NCBI RefSeq assembly: GCF_008086045.1
Contig: NZ_VSEY01000027.1
Location: 121,095-185,094 of the forward strand
Direction: 5' to 3'
Length of the DNA stretch: 64,000 nucleotides
From: Nonomuraea sp. PA05
Lineage (GTDB): Bacteria; Actinomycetota; Actinomycetes; Streptosporangiales; Streptosporangiaceae
Below, piece after piece: positions 1 through 8,881 of this stretch. The notes below the pieces were generated by a model. The model saw nothing but the letters and a program-made list of their open reading frames with translations. It was not told where the DNA came from and ran no database searches. Position 1 is the first letter of the stretch, and each line of letters begins with the position of its first letter. The translations under genes were made by a program, and so were the position numbers.

Positions 1-218
1 GCGGGACGACCCCCGCTCTGCGGGGCGGCCTCGCCGGGGTTCCCTGCCAGCAGGTAGCCCGCCCCGCCCGCCGCGAGCAGGGCGACGAGCACCGACGCGG
101 CGATGATGAGCGGCTTGCTGTTCGTCGCTTTTCTCTGACGTCTATTTCTCGATGCCAGGCGGGTGTCTCCCGGCCCGGACAGGATCTCCTGACGATCCGT
201 CACGTTCGGATCATGCAT
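1..218 (-). CDS. Membrane-anchored protein, N-terminal part only (runs off the window start)
   Basis: The first 72 codons of a minus-strand gene are present; the rest lies outside the window. The ATG is preceded by GGGAG about 11 bases upstream. The protein begins with about 33 polar, basic residues, then one hydrophobic segment (about residues 37-57, starting PLIIAASVLVALLAAGGAGY), then a small Gly/Pro/Ser-rich stretch. This is the pattern of a single-pass protein with a short cytoplasmic N-terminus and an exported C-terminal domain. No family can be named from this part. It is divergent from the next gene. Confidence 0.6.
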   Translation of the reverse strand, partial: MHDPNVTDRQEILSGPGDTRLASRNRRQRKATNSKPLIIAASVLVALLAAGGAGYLLAGNPGEAAPQSGGRP

Positions 219-333
219 GGGGTTACAGCTCCCTGCGGTCGTATCGGGGAAAGCTCGCCGGCTTCCGCGGGTGATGGACCACACTAGCCGCAACAGCTGA
301 ATGCTCGCACACCAATCACAAAGGAATCACGAC

Positions 334-1050
334 TTGTCCCCCCTTCGTACCATTTCCCCTGGTAGCCGCCTGCCGCTCGGACCGCTGGCGGGAGCGGTCG
401 GCGTGCTCGCCACGGCGGGACTGGGAATATTCCTGGCATTCACTAACTCGACAGATGCGGCCCCGCAAAGACGCGGCGTTATTGATCAGGAAACTCCGCT
501 TTCCGCAAGATCAAAGGCACTCTCGGCATCGACGAAGACACAAACAGCGACCGACTCTGGAACGCTCCGATTTCCGTCGGCCCAGCCGATGGGCCTCGCG
601 CTCGGGCCGCTGTCGCCGCCGTGGGTCGAGGCCGTCCCGCCGTGGAACGCGGCAACCCCGGACGGGCTGCCGCTCTCACCCATGCCGCCCCTGACCGGCA
701 TCGTGCCTCCGGTGGACATCGCCGTCCCCGCCGTCACCGGTTCGCATCGGCCCGCGCGCTCACCTCACGCCCCCGGGCGCGCCAAGAACCCGGGGCGTCC
801 GCTGATCCCGCCCCGGGATCGCGCTGATCGGGCGCAGGGCCCACCGACGCCCCGGTCGTCCCCTCAGGCGTCCCCTCAGGCGTCCCCTCTGGCGTCTCCG
901 CAGGCGCCCGCGCCGAGCCGTCCGATCGGCAGCTCCGCCACGCGGCGCGCCGACCCGCCACCCGCACGCGGGCTGCCGAACCCCTGCGCCACCATGAACG
1001 ACTTCCGCCGGCAACCCTGCGACCAGCTCCGCGACCAGCTCCTCCGCTGA
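334..1050 (+). CDS. Proline-rich exported or membrane-anchored hypothetical protein
   Basis: A 238-residue protein if started at the TTG at 334, which has an ideal ribosome site (AAAGGAA, 8 bases away). An in-frame ATG at 301 has none. A hydrophobic segment (about residues 17-37) follows a short basic N-terminus and ends near an Ala-rich stretch, so it is a signal peptide or anchor. The remaining sequence is Pro/Ala/Arg-rich and probably disordered, with a repeated ASPQ-type motif near residues 180-195, and ends with a short tail containing two cysteines (NPCATMNDF...QPCDQL). Codon usage follows the genome's third-position GC bias. No enzymatic domain is visible. A strong hairpin follows the stop. 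Confidence 0.6.
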   Translation: MSPLRTISPGSRLPLGPLAGAVGVLATAGLGIFLAFTNSTDAAPQRRGVIDQETPLSARSKALSASTKTQTATDSGTLRFPSAQPMGLALGPLSPPWVEAVPPWNAATPDGLPLSPMPPLTGIVPPVDIAVPAVTGSHRPARSPHAPGRAKNPGRPLIPPRDRADRAQGPPTPRSSPQASPQASPLASPQAPAPSRPIGSSATRRADPPPARGLPNPCATMNDFRRQPCDQLRDQLLR

Positions 1051-1061
1051 CCGCCGGACCT

Positions 1062-1083
1062 GCCCTCGCCGCCTGGCGAGGGC
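1062..1083. terminator. Bidirectional terminator between the proline-rich gene and miaB
   Basis: A perfect 9-bp stem (GCCCTCGCC / GGCGAGGGC) with a GCCT tetraloop sits in the 40-bp gap between two convergent stops. There is no U-tract, as is common for high-GC actinomycete terminators. Confidence 0.7.
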
Positions 1084-1090
1084 GGACCGC

Positions 1091-2587
1091 TCAGTGAGCC
1101 GAGCATCCCCCGGTGGCCGCGGGAAGCGGCGCGGGCCGTCCGATGGAGGGCATCCCCAGCAGGACGCCGGACCCGGACGCGGGCGAACCGCCCTGCCGGG
1201 CCTCCCAGGCGTCGCCCGCCCGAGTACGCCGGACCCCCAGCAGGGCCCCGTCGGCCACCAGGTGGTGCGGAGCCGCGTACGTGACCTCGACCGTCACCAT
1301 GTCGCCCGGCCGCGGCGTCTCACCGCCCACCGCGAAGTGCACGAGCCGGTTGTCGGGCGCGCGCCCCGAGAGCCGGTGCGTGGCGTCGTCCTTGCGCCCC
1401 TCGCCCTCGGCCACCAGGACCTCGATCGTCCGCCCGACCTGCTTCTTGTTCTCCTCCCACGAGATCTCCTCCTGGAGGGCCACGAGCCGCTCGTAGCGCT
1501 CCTGCACGACCTCCTTGGGCACCTGGTCGGGCATGGTGGCCGCGGGGGTGCCGGGGCGGATGGAGTACTGGAAGGTGAAGGCGTTGGCGAAGCGGCTCCG
1601 GCGGACGACGTCCAGGGTGCCCTGGAAGTCCTCCTCGGTCTCGCCGGGGAAGCCGACGATGATGTCGGTGGAGATGGCCGCGTCCGGCATGGCGGCGCGC
1701 ACCCGCTCGATGATGCCGAGGTAGCGCTCGGCCCGGTACGAGCGGCGCATGGCCTTCAGCACCCGGTCGGAGCCGGACTGCAGGGGCATGTGGAGCTGGT
1801 GCATGACGTTGGGCGTCTCGGCCATGGCGGCGATCACGTCGTCGGTGAAGGCGGCCGGGTGCGGCGAGGTGAAGCGGACGCGCTCCAGGCCGTCGATGTC
1901 GCCGCAGGCGCGCAGCAGCTTGCCGAAGGCGAGCCGGTCGCCGAACTCCACGCCGTAGGTGTTGACGTTCTGGCCGAGGAGCGTGACCTCCAGCGCCCCC
2001 TGGTCGACCAGCGTGCGGACCTCGGCGAGGATGTCGCCAGGCCTGCGGTCCTTCTCCTTGCCGCGCAGCGACGGCACGATGCAGAACGTGCAGGTGTTGT
2101 TGCAGCCGACCGAGATGGACACCCAGGCGGCGTAGGCGGACTCCCGCTTGGTGGGCAGCGTGGACGGGAAGACCTCGAGCGACTCCTTCAGCTCGACCTG
2201 CGCCTCACCCTCGACGCGGGCCCGCTCCAGCAGCACCGGCAGCGAGCCGATGTTGTGCGTGCCGAACACGACGTCGACCCACGGCGCCTTGCGGACGATC
2301 TCGCCCTGGTCCTTCTGCGCGAGGCAGCCGCCGACGGCGATCTGCATGCGCGGGTTGCGGGTCTTGGCCGGGCGGAGGTGGCCGAGGTTGCCGTAGAGGC
2401 GGTTGTCGGCGTTCTCCCGCACGGCGCACGTGTTGAACACGACCACGTCGGCCGGCTCGCCGTCGGGGGCGGGCACGTAGCCGGCGTCCTCCAGCAGGCC
2501 TGACAGCCGCTCGGAGTCGTGGACGTTCATCTGGCACCCGTATGTGCGCACTTCGTATGTGCGGGCGCCCTCCTGGGTCACAGTCAT
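1091..2587 (-). CDS. miaB: tRNA-2-methylthio-N6-dimethylallyladenosine synthase MiaB
   Basis: A radical-SAM methylthiotransferase that adds a methylthio group to i6A37 of tRNAs reading U-starting codons. From the ATG at 2587 the protein has 498 residues. The N-terminal UPF0004 domain holds the three auxiliary-cluster cysteines (CQMNVHDSE, NTCAVRENA, GGCLAQ). The radical SAM motif is CNNTCTFC, and a TRAM RNA-binding domain lies near the C-terminus. A longer frame back to 2659 adds 24 residues unlike the family, so the start at MTVTQEG was chosen. It is divergent from gluA. A paralogous enzyme, RimO, lies at 56-57.6 kb. Confidence 0.96.
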   Translation of the reverse strand: MTVTQEGARTYEVRTYGCQMNVHDSERLSGLLEDAGYVPAPDGEPADVVVFNTCAVRENADNRLYGNLGHLRPAKTRNPRMQIAVGGCLAQKDQGEIVRKAPWVDVVFGTHNIGSLPVLLERARVEGEAQVELKESLEVFPSTLPTKRESAYAAWVSISVGCNNTCTFCIVPSLRGKEKDRRPGDILAEVRTLVDQGALEVTLLGQNVNTYGVEFGDRLAFGKLLRACGDIDGLERVRFTSPHPAAFTDDVIAAMAETPNVMHQLHMPLQSGSDRVLKAMRRSYRAERYLGIIERVRAAMPDAAISTDIIVGFPGETEEDFQGTLDVVRRSRFANAFTFQYSIRPGTPAATMPDQVPKEVVQERYERLVALQEEISWEENKKQVGRTIEVLVAEGEGRKDDATHRLSGRAPDNRLVHFAVGGETPRPGDMVTVEVTYAAPHHLVADGALLGVRRTRAGDAWEARQGGSPASGSGVLLGMPSIGRPAPLPAATGGCSAH

Positions 2588-2724
2588 GGCACGTTCAAGG
2601 GTAGTCGGTGTGCGGCTCGCGGTGGCCCGTATGGATCTAAAAGGCCAGCTTGGCGGCATGATGTGATCGGATCGGTACCGCTCGGTTAGTGCACAGCGCT
2701 CTAACGCCCTCTACGTTTTACTCC

Positions 2725-3480
2725 ATGACGGAGAACGGCGACGCCACTCCACTGGTCCAGTTGGAGAACGTCAACAAGCACTTCGGGACACTTCATGTCC
2801 TGAAGGACATCAACTTGACCGTCTCTCGTGGCGAGGTTCTGGTCGTCATCGGCCCTTCGGGCGGCGGGAAGAGCACACTCTGCCGCACGATCAACCGGTT
2901 GGAGACGATCAACGACGGCAAGATCATATTTGACGGCCAGGTGCTGCCAGAAGAGGGCAAGGCGCTGGCCAGGCTGCGGTCAGAAGTCGGCATGGTCTTC
3001 CAGTCGTTCAACTTGTTCGCGCACAAGACCATCCGGGAGAACGTCACGCTCGGCCCGGTGAAGGTCCGCGGCGTGGCCAAGGGCGCCGCCGACAAGCGGG
3101 CGATGGAGCTGCTGGAACGGGTGGGCATCGCCGCGCAGGCGGACAAGTACCCCGCGCAGCTCTCCGGCGGTCAGCAGCAGCGGGTCGCGATCGCCAGGGC
3201 GCTGGCCATGGATCCGAAGATGATCCTGTTCGACGAGCCGACCTCCGCACTGGACCCCGAGATGGTGCAGGAAGTGCTCGATGTGATGATCGGGCTGGCG
3301 CGTGACGGCATGACCATGATGGTCGTCACGCACGAGATGGGGTTCGCCCGCCGCGCCGCCAACCGGGTCGTGTTCATGGCGGACGGGCAGATCGTCGAGG
3401 AGAACACCCCCGACGAGTTCTTCACCAACGCGCAGACGGACCGTGCGCGCGACTTCCTTTCGAAGATCCTCACGCACTGA
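2725..3480 (+). CDS. gluA: Glutamate/polar amino-acid ABC transporter ATP-binding protein GluA
   Basis: A 251-residue ATPase of the polar-amino-acid uptake family. It has Walker A (GPSGGGKST, about residues 43-51), Q-loop (FQSFNLF), signature LSGGQQQR, Walker B (ILFDEPTSALD) and the H-loop histidine (VVTHEMG). It is first in a four-gene operon of GluABCD type, as in Corynebacterium and Streptomyces, which drives high-affinity glutamate import. The start was placed at MTENGDATP. An in-frame codon at 2689 adds 12 unlikely residues. No clear Shine-Dalgarno precedes the ATG, so the message may have a short leader. Confidence 0.93.
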   Translation: MTENGDATPLVQLENVNKHFGTLHVLKDINLTVSRGEVLVVIGPSGGGKSTLCRTINRLETINDGKIIFDGQVLPEEGKALARLRSEVGMVFQSFNLFAHKTIRENVTLGPVKVRGVAKGAADKRAMELLERVGIAAQADKYPAQLSGGQQQRVAIARALAMDPKMILFDEPTSALDPEMVQEVLDVMIGLARDGMTMMVVTHEMGFARRAANRVVFMADGQIVEENTPDEFFTNAQTDRARDFLSKILTH

Positions 3481-3500
3481 GAGTTATGAGGCAGGTACAC

Positions 3501-4361
3501 ATGCACATGCGTCGAACGGGAGCGGTGCTCTCCATTGCGGCACTCGCCGCGGGCCTGGCCGCTTGTGGCGGTGGGGAACAGACGTACGCCACCGTGGCGG
3601 ACAAGATCACGGGCGGTGGCACGGTCGTGGTCGGCACGAAGTGGGACCAGCCGAGCCTGGGCCTGAAGATGGGCAACGAGCCCGAGGGCTTCGACGTCGA
3701 CGTGGCCAAGGCCGTGCTGAAGGAAGTGGCCGGCGGCAAGGATGTGAAGATCGAGTGGAAGGAGTCGGCCTCCTCCAACCGCGAGCCGTTCCTCCAGAAC
3801 GGCACGGTCGACATCGTCTTCGCCACCTACTCCATCACCGAGGAGCGCAAGGGCAAGGTCACCTTCGGCGGCCCGTACGTCGTCGCCCACCAGGACATCA
3901 TGGTCCGCAAGGACGACACCTCGATCAACACCCCGCAGGACCTCAAGGGCAAGAAGATCTGCAAGGCCGCGGGCTCCAACTCCTACAAGCGCATCACCGA
4001 GCCGCCGCCGGACGGCGAGCTCGACATCGACGCCACCACCGTCGACGCCGCCAACTACTCCGAGTGCGTGCAGAAGCTGACGGGCAGCAACCTCGACGCG
4101 GTCACCACCGACGACCTGATCCTGGCGGGCTTCGCCAAGCAGGCCGGTGGCAACTTCAAGGTGCTGGGCCAGGGCTTCACGGACGAGAAGTACGGCATCG
4201 GCCTGAAGAAGGGCGACACCAAGACCTGCGAGGCCGTCAACAAGGCGGTCGCCACGCTGTGGAGCAACGGCACCATGAAGACGCTGCTGGACAAGTGGTT
4301 CGGCGGCATCCAGGGCCTCAATGTCTCCACCGCAGCGCCCACGGCCGAGGGTTGCGCCTGA
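3501..4361 (+). CDS. gluB: Glutamate-binding lipoprotein GluB
   Basis: The extracellular substrate-binding component of the glutamate importer (SBP family 3), 286 residues. A basic N-terminus and hydrophobic stretch end in a lipobox LAAC with the lipidated cysteine at about residue 22. The conserved family features follow (VVGTKWDQPSLGLK, EPEGFDVDVAKAV, TYSITEERK). The ATG at 3501 has GAGG 9 bases upstream. An ATG at 3486 is also in frame but has a poor ribosome site. The next gene, gluC, starts after a strong hairpin, which would explain higher expression of the binding protein than of the permeases. A close paralog lies at 6133. Confidence 0.93.
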   Translation: MHMRRTGAVLSIAALAAGLAACGGGEQTYATVADKITGGGTVVVGTKWDQPSLGLKMGNEPEGFDVDVAKAVLKEVAGGKDVKIEWKESASSNREPFLQNGTVDIVFATYSITEERKGKVTFGGPYVVAHQDIMVRKDDTSINTPQDLKGKKICKAAGSNSYKRITEPPPDGELDIDATTVDAANYSECVQKLTGSNLDAVTTDDLILAGFAKQAGGNFKVLGQGFTDEKYGIGLKKGDTKTCEAVNKAVATLWSNGTMKTLLDKWFGGIQGLNVSTAAPTAEGCA

Positions 4362-4374
4362 TCACGTCGGTGAC

Positions 4375-4396
4375 GGCGGCCGGTGACCCGGCCGCC
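4375..4396 (+). terminator. Attenuator-type hairpin between gluB and gluC
   Basis: A perfect 9-bp inverted repeat (GGCGGCCGG / CCGGCCGCC) with a 4-base TGAC loop lies in the 58-bp gap between gluB and gluC. Its position just after a binding-protein gene suggests partial termination or 3'-end protection of the gluAB message. That role is inferred. Confidence 0.6.
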
Positions 4397-4419
4397 CGTC
4401 GCCCCTTCGGTGGAGCACG

Positions 4420-5088
4420 ATGGACGAACTAATCAAGTACGCGCCCGACCTCGCGGTGGGCTTCCTGGAGAACGTCAAGCTGTCGATCGTGGGCGCGATC
4501 GCCTCCCTGCTCGTGGGCACACTCCTGGTGGCGATGCGGGTCTCCCCGACCCCGGTCCTGCGCGCGGCCTCCACGATCTACGTCAACGTGGTGCGCAACA
4601 CCCCGCTGACGCTGGTGCTGGCGTTCTCCGCGCTGGGCCTGAGTGACCAGCTCGGCCTGGTCTTCTCCGACACGCCGACGACCAACTCGTTCTGGATCGT
4701 GGCGATGGGGCTGTCGCTCTACACGGCGGCCTTCGTGTGCGAGGCGCTGCGCGCCGGCGTGAACACGGTGCCGATGGGCCAGGCCGAGGCGGCCAGGGCG
4801 ATCGGGCTGACGTTCGTGCAGTCGCTGACGATGATCATCCTGCCCCAGGCGTTCCGCGCGGTCATCGCGCCGCTGGGCAGCGTGATGATCGCCATGATCA
4901 AGAACACCACGGTCGCGACCGCCGGTGGCTTCCTGCTCGAGTCGGCGGCGGTCATGAAGATCACCTTCGACACCACCGGCGCGTCGATCCCGATCTTCCT
5001 GGGCATCGTCGTCGCCTTCATGGCGCTGACCATGCCCATCGGGTTCTTCACGGGCTGGCTGGCACGGCGACTGGCGGTGGTCCGATGA
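4420..5088 (+). CDS. gluC: Glutamate ABC transporter permease GluC
   Basis: A 222-residue inner-membrane permease of the His/Glu/Gln/Arg family with about five hydrophobic segments. The EAA-loop region reads EAARAIGLTFVQSLTMIILP, the contact site for the ATPase. It starts at ATG with GGTGGAG just upstream. Its stop overlaps the start of gluD (ATGA), so the two permeases are translationally coupled and form the membrane heterodimer. Confidence 0.93.
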   Translation: MDELIKYAPDLAVGFLENVKLSIVGAIASLLVGTLLVAMRVSPTPVLRAASTIYVNVVRNTPLTLVLAFSALGLSDQLGLVFSDTPTTNSFWIVAMGLSLYTAAFVCEALRAGVNTVPMGQAEAARAIGLTFVQSLTMIILPQAFRAVIAPLGSVMIAMIKNTTVATAGGFLLESAAVMKITFDTTGASIPIFLGIVVAFMALTMPIGFFTGWLARRLAVVR

Positions 5089-6002
5089 GCACGTCCGTAC
5101 TCTTCGACTCGCCGGGGCCGCGCGGGCGGATCCGCAACCACGCGCTGACGGTCGTCAGCGTCATCGTGGTCGGCGCCGTGGTGTACGGCGTCTACCGCGG
5201 CTTCGACGCCAAGGGCCAGTTCGAGGGCAAGATCTGGCAGCCGTTCCTGTCGTGGGAGACCTGGGACTTCTACATCATCCCCGGCCTCATCGGCACACTG
5301 GAGGCGGCGGCCGTGGCGGCGGTGCTCGCGCTGGTGTTCGGCGCGGTATTCGGCCTGGCCAGGCTCTCCGACCACAAGTGGATCCGGGTGCCGGCCAGCG
5401 TGGTGGTCGAGGTCTTCAGGGCCATCCCGCTGCTGCTGCTGATCTTCTTCATCTTCTACGCGGCGCCGATGGTCGCCGGCCCCGGCGACTACGCGTTCAT
5501 CTCCCTCGTCCTCGGCCTCATGCTCTACAACGGCTCCGTGCTGGCCGAGGTCGTCAGGGCCGGCGTGCACGCGGTGCCCAAGGGGCAGTCGGAGGCCGCG
5601 TACGCGGTCGGCATGCGCAAGAACCAGGTGATGAGGCTGGTCCTGCTGCCGCAGGCCGTCACGGCGATGATGCCCGCCATCGTCAGCCAGCTCGTGGTGC
5701 TGCTCAAGGACACCGCGCTCGGCTACATCATCGCCTACGTCGACCTGCTCAACACCGGCTTCAAGATCCTGCCGGCACGGTTCTTCGGCTCGCTGATCCC
5801 GGCGGCCATCGTCATCGGCGTCATCTACGTGGCGCTCAACATGGCGCTGAGCTACCTGGCGACGTGGCTGGAGCGGCGCAGCAGGCGCAGCCGCAAGACG
5901 GCGGCGCGGCCGGTCGCGGCGCCCGGCTCGGCCGAGGTCGGCGTGGCCACGGGGCAGGGCACCGAGGGCGGCGGCCTCGCCCCCGACAAGCCCTTGGAGT
6001 GA
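5085..6002 (+). CDS. gluD: Glutamate ABC transporter permease GluD
   Basis: The second permease of the importer, 305 residues, starting at the ATG that overlaps the gluC stop. It has a longer N-terminus than GluC with an extra hydrophobic segment (TVVSVIVVGAVVYGVY). Conserved permease segments follow, with the EAA loop around SEAAYAVGMRKNQVMRLVLL. The C-terminal 40 residues are Arg/Ala/Gly-rich and cytoplasmic. It ends the operon and is followed by a strong hairpin. Confidence 0.93.
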   Translation: MSTSVLFDSPGPRGRIRNHALTVVSVIVVGAVVYGVYRGFDAKGQFEGKIWQPFLSWETWDFYIIPGLIGTLEAAAVAAVLALVFGAVFGLARLSDHKWIRVPASVVVEVFRAIPLLLLIFFIFYAAPMVAGPGDYAFISLVLGLMLYNGSVLAEVVRAGVHAVPKGQSEAAYAVGMRKNQVMRLVLLPQAVTAMMPAIVSQLVVLLKDTALGYIIAYVDLLNTGFKILPARFFGSLIPAAIVIGVIYVALNMALSYLATWLERRSRRSRKTAARPVAAPGSAEVGVATGQGTEGGGLAPDKPLE

Positions 6003-6008
6003 CGTTTC

Positions 6009-6039
6009 CCGGGCGGCGGGCGTCATGCTCGCCGCCCGG
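6009..6039 (+). terminator. Terminator hairpin after gluD
   Basis: A perfect 10-bp stem (CCGGGCGGCG / CGCCGCCCGG) with an 11-base loop starts seven bases after the gluD stop. A second, weaker stem is made by the repeated segment that follows. Confidence 0.7.
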
Positions 6040-6070
6040 CAACGTCCGCGGGCGTCATGCTCGCCGCCCG
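6016..6070. repeat. 23-bp direct repeat between gluD and the second binding-protein gene
   Basis: The 23 bases at 6016-6038 recur exactly at 6048-6070 (both begin GCGGGCGTCATGCTCGCC), a 32-base period. Each copy contains most of a hairpin, so the duplication has doubled the terminator. Confidence 0.8.
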
Positions 6071-6132
6071 AGATGTCAAAGGTTGTCCCACCTCGGCATT
6101 GCGGCCCCCTTCGGGCGGGTATCCGAGCGAGC

Positions 6133-6978
6133 ATGCGCAGGGCGGCGCTCGCGGGAGCGGCTGTGACGGTGGGGCTGGCCGCGTGTGGCGGCGGCGGCTC
6201 GTACGCCACGGTCGTGGACAAGATCAAGAACACCGGCACCGTCGTCGTCGGCACGAAGTGGGACCAGCCCAGCCTCGGCCTGAAGATCGGCGACGGCGAG
6301 CCCCAGGGCTTCGACGCCGACGTCGCCCGCTACGTCGTCAACCACCTCACCGGCGGCGGCGACGTCCGCATCACCTGGCGCGAGTCACCGTCCTCCACCC
6401 GCGAGGCGCTGCTCCAGAACGGCACCGTGGACATGATCGTGGCCTCCTACTCCATCACCGAGGCCCGCAAGCCCAAGGTGACGTTCGGCGGCCCGTACGC
6501 GATCGTCCCCCAGGACACCATGGTCCGCGCGAACGACACCCGCATCCGCCGGACGAGCGACCTGCGCGGCAAGCGGATCTGCCTGGCCGAGGGCTCGAAC
6601 TCCTACCGGCGGATCGTGGACCCGCCCCCCGACGGCAAGCTCGGCCTGCCCGCCACGCTGGTGCACGCGGCCAACTACTCCGACTGCGTACGCAAGCTCG
6701 CCGCGAACCAGCTCGACGCCGTCAGCACCGAGAACCTGATCCTGGCGGGCTTCGCCGAGCAGGACCCCGGCAGGTTCCGGCTGCTCAACGACCCGATCAC
6801 GAACGAGAAGTGGGCCGTCGGGCTGAAGAAGGGCGACACCGCCACCTGCGACGCCGTCAACCAGGCGATCGCCCGCATGTGGCACGACGGGACGACCACG
6901 CGGTTGCTCCGCAAATGGTTCGGCAGGACCGATCTCGTGCTGCCCTCCGCGCTGCCCCGTCCCGAAGGCTGTCCCTGA
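6133..6978 (+). CDS. Second glutamate-type substrate-binding lipoprotein (GluB paralog)
   Basis: A 281-residue SBP family 3 protein very similar to GluB along its length. Shared blocks include VVVGTKWDQPSLGLK, YSITEARKPKVTFGGPY and the NYSDCVRKL / NLILAGFA region. From the ATG at 6133 the signal peptide runs to a lipobox GLAAC with the cysteine at about residue 18. Upstream in-frame starts give an implausible N-terminus and no signal peptide. No ATPase or permease accompanies it, so it probably docks on GluCD and widens the ligand range, or senses rather than transports. That is inference. It is separated from gluD by a terminator. Confidence 0.88.
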   Translation: MRRAALAGAAVTVGLAACGGGGSYATVVDKIKNTGTVVVGTKWDQPSLGLKIGDGEPQGFDADVARYVVNHLTGGGDVRITWRESPSSTREALLQNGTVDMIVASYSITEARKPKVTFGGPYAIVPQDTMVRANDTRIRRTSDLRGKRICLAEGSNSYRRIVDPPPDGKLGLPATLVHAANYSDCVRKLAANQLDAVSTENLILAGFAEQDPGRFRLLNDPITNEKWAVGLKKGDTATCDAVNQAIARMWHDGTTTRLLRKWFGRTDLVLPSALPRPEGCP

Positions 6979-7028
6979 TCTACGGGGAGCGGCCCGCACT
7001 CCAAGCGATCTTCCGGCAGGATGCGGGT

Positions 7029-8858
7029 ATGCCCTTCTGGCCCTCCCCCATCTCGACCCAAGACGTGGCCGGTTCCGGCGTGCGTCCCGGCTGGCCCGTG
7101 GCCCTCGACGGCCGGATGTGGTGGACCGAGGACCGTCCCGACGAGGGCGGGCGCACGGTGATCGTCCACCGCGCCGCCGACGGCACCCGCCGCGACCTGC
7201 TGGCCGCGCCGTGGTGCGCGCGCACGCGGGTGCACGAGTACGGCGGCAGGCCGTACGCCGTGACCCCGTCGGGCGACGTCGTCTTCGCCAACCTGCGCGA
7301 CCAGCGGCTCTACGTGCTGTCCGGCGGCGCCGAGCCGCGCGCCCTCACCGACGACGGCTGCCGCTACGCGGACCTGCTCATCCACGACGGCCAGGTGTGG
7401 TGCGTACGCGAGCACCACGATGAGAACGGCAAGGTCACCAGGGCCGTCGTGGCGATCCCGCTGGACGGCGGCGAGACCCGCGTCTGGGCCACCGGCTGCG
7501 ACTTCTACGCGAGCCCCGCCGTCTCCCCCGACGGACGACATCTCGCCTATGTCTACTGGAACCACCCCCGCATGCCCTGGGACGGCACCGAACTCCGCGT
7601 CGTCCCCCTCACGGGCGGCGCCGCCTGGACGGTCCGCGGCGGCCCCGCCGAGTCCGTGCTGGCCCCGGCCTGGAAGGACGACTCCCGCCTCTACCTGATC
7701 TCCGACTCCTCCGGCTGGTGGAACCTCTACGAGACCGGCCTGCGCGGCGAGGCCACACGGGCGCTGCACCCGGCCGAGGAGGAGTTCACGATGCCGCCGT
7801 GGCAGCTCGGCGGCATGCCGTACACCGTGCTTCCCGACGGGCGCCTCGCGGTCCTGCACGGGCGCGGCGACCTGCGGCTCGGCCTCCTCGACCCGGCCAA
7901 CGGCGCGCTGACGGACCTCGACCTGCCGTACAGCGGCTGGAACGCGGCGCTGGCCGCCGACGGCGCCTCTGTGATCGGGGTGGGGTACGCCGCCACGACG
8001 CCCCGCACGGTCGTGATCGTCGACACCGTGACGGGCGGCCACCAGGCGCTCGGCCACGACCTCGCCCCCCTGCCCGACCCCGCCTACCTGCCCGTTCCCG
8101 AAGCCGTCCGGCTGCGGCGAAGCGGTTCGTCCGAGGACGTGCACGCGTTCCTCTACCCGCCCCACCCCGCCGCCACCGACGGCACTCCCCCCTACGTGAT
8201 CTTCGTGCACGGCGGCCCGACCGCCCACGCCGACACCGCGCTCGACCTGGAGAAGGCGTTCCTCACCTCACGCGGCATCGGCGTCCTCGACCTCAACTAC
8301 GGCGGCTCCACCGGCTACGGCCGGTCCTACCGCGACCGCCTCAAGGGCCAGTGGGGTGTGGTGGACGTCGAGGACGCGATCATCGCCGCCGGCTGGCTCG
8401 CCGCCCAGGGCCTCGCCGACCCCGGCAAGATCGCGGTGCGCGGCGGCAGCTCGGGCGGCTGGACGGTGATGGCGGCCTGCTGCCGCTCGGACGTCTTCGC
8501 CGGCGGCGTCTCGTACTACGGCATCAGCGCCCTCGCCCCGCTCACCGCGCACACCCACGACTTCGAGTCCCGCTACGTGGAGTGGCTGGTCGGCCCGGAG
8601 GATCCGCAGGTGTACGCCTCACGGGAGCCGCTCGCGCTCGTGGACGGGGTGAGCTGTCCCATGCTGCTCCTCCAGGGGCTCGACGATCCCGTGGTGCCGC
8701 CCGAGCAGTCCACGGCCTTCGCCGACGCGCTCGCCGAACGTGGGGTGCCGTGTACGTACCTGGCCTTCGAGGGCGAGTCCCACGGCTTCCGCCGCACGGA
8801 GACCCGCGCCGCGGCCCTCGCCGCCGAACTGGCCTTCTACCAGCAGATCTTCTCGTAG
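7029..8858 (+). CDS. S9-family serine peptidase (prolyl oligopeptidase / acylaminoacyl-peptidase type)
   Basis: A 609-residue cytoplasmic peptidase. The N-terminal two thirds form a beta-propeller-like region (repeated SPDG/DLRG-type blades). The C-terminal alpha/beta hydrolase domain starts near residue 350. The visible catalytic triad is Ser474 in GGSSGGW, Asp552 in QGLDDPVV and His585 in GESHGF. No signal peptide is present. AGGA 9 bases upstream supports the ATG at 7029. The family cleaves short peptides, often N-terminal dipeptides or acylated residues; the substrate here is unknown. A repeat array fills the space to rny. Confidence 0.9.
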   Translation: MPFWPSPISTQDVAGSGVRPGWPVALDGRMWWTEDRPDEGGRTVIVHRAADGTRRDLLAAPWCARTRVHEYGGRPYAVTPSGDVVFANLRDQRLYVLSGGAEPRALTDDGCRYADLLIHDGQVWCVREHHDENGKVTRAVVAIPLDGGETRVWATGCDFYASPAVSPDGRHLAYVYWNHPRMPWDGTELRVVPLTGGAAWTVRGGPAESVLAPAWKDDSRLYLISDSSGWWNLYETGLRGEATRALHPAEEEFTMPPWQLGGMPYTVLPDGRLAVLHGRGDLRLGLLDPANGALTDLDLPYSGWNAALAADGASVIGVGYAATTPRTVVIVDTVTGGHQALGHDLAPLPDPAYLPVPEAVRLRRSGSSEDVHAFLYPPHPAATDGTPPYVIFVHGGPTAHADTALDLEKAFLTSRGIGVLDLNYGGSTGYGRSYRDRLKGQWGVVDVEDAIIAAGWLAAQGLADPGKIAVRGGSSGGWTVMAACCRSDVFAGGVSYYGISALAPLTAHTHDFESRYVEWLVGPEDPQVYASREPLALVDGVSCPMLLLQGLDDPVVPPEQSTAFADALAERGVPCTYLAFEGESHGFRRTETRAAALAAELAFYQQIFS

Positions 8859-8881
8859 GAACGGTGACCGGCGACCGGAGA

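Noticed and set aside
1094..2503. A 469-residue plus-strand open frame opposite miaB
   Set aside because: It is a mirror frame of miaB: Arg/Val/Gly-rich with no family resemblance, fully covered by a confidently identified gene.
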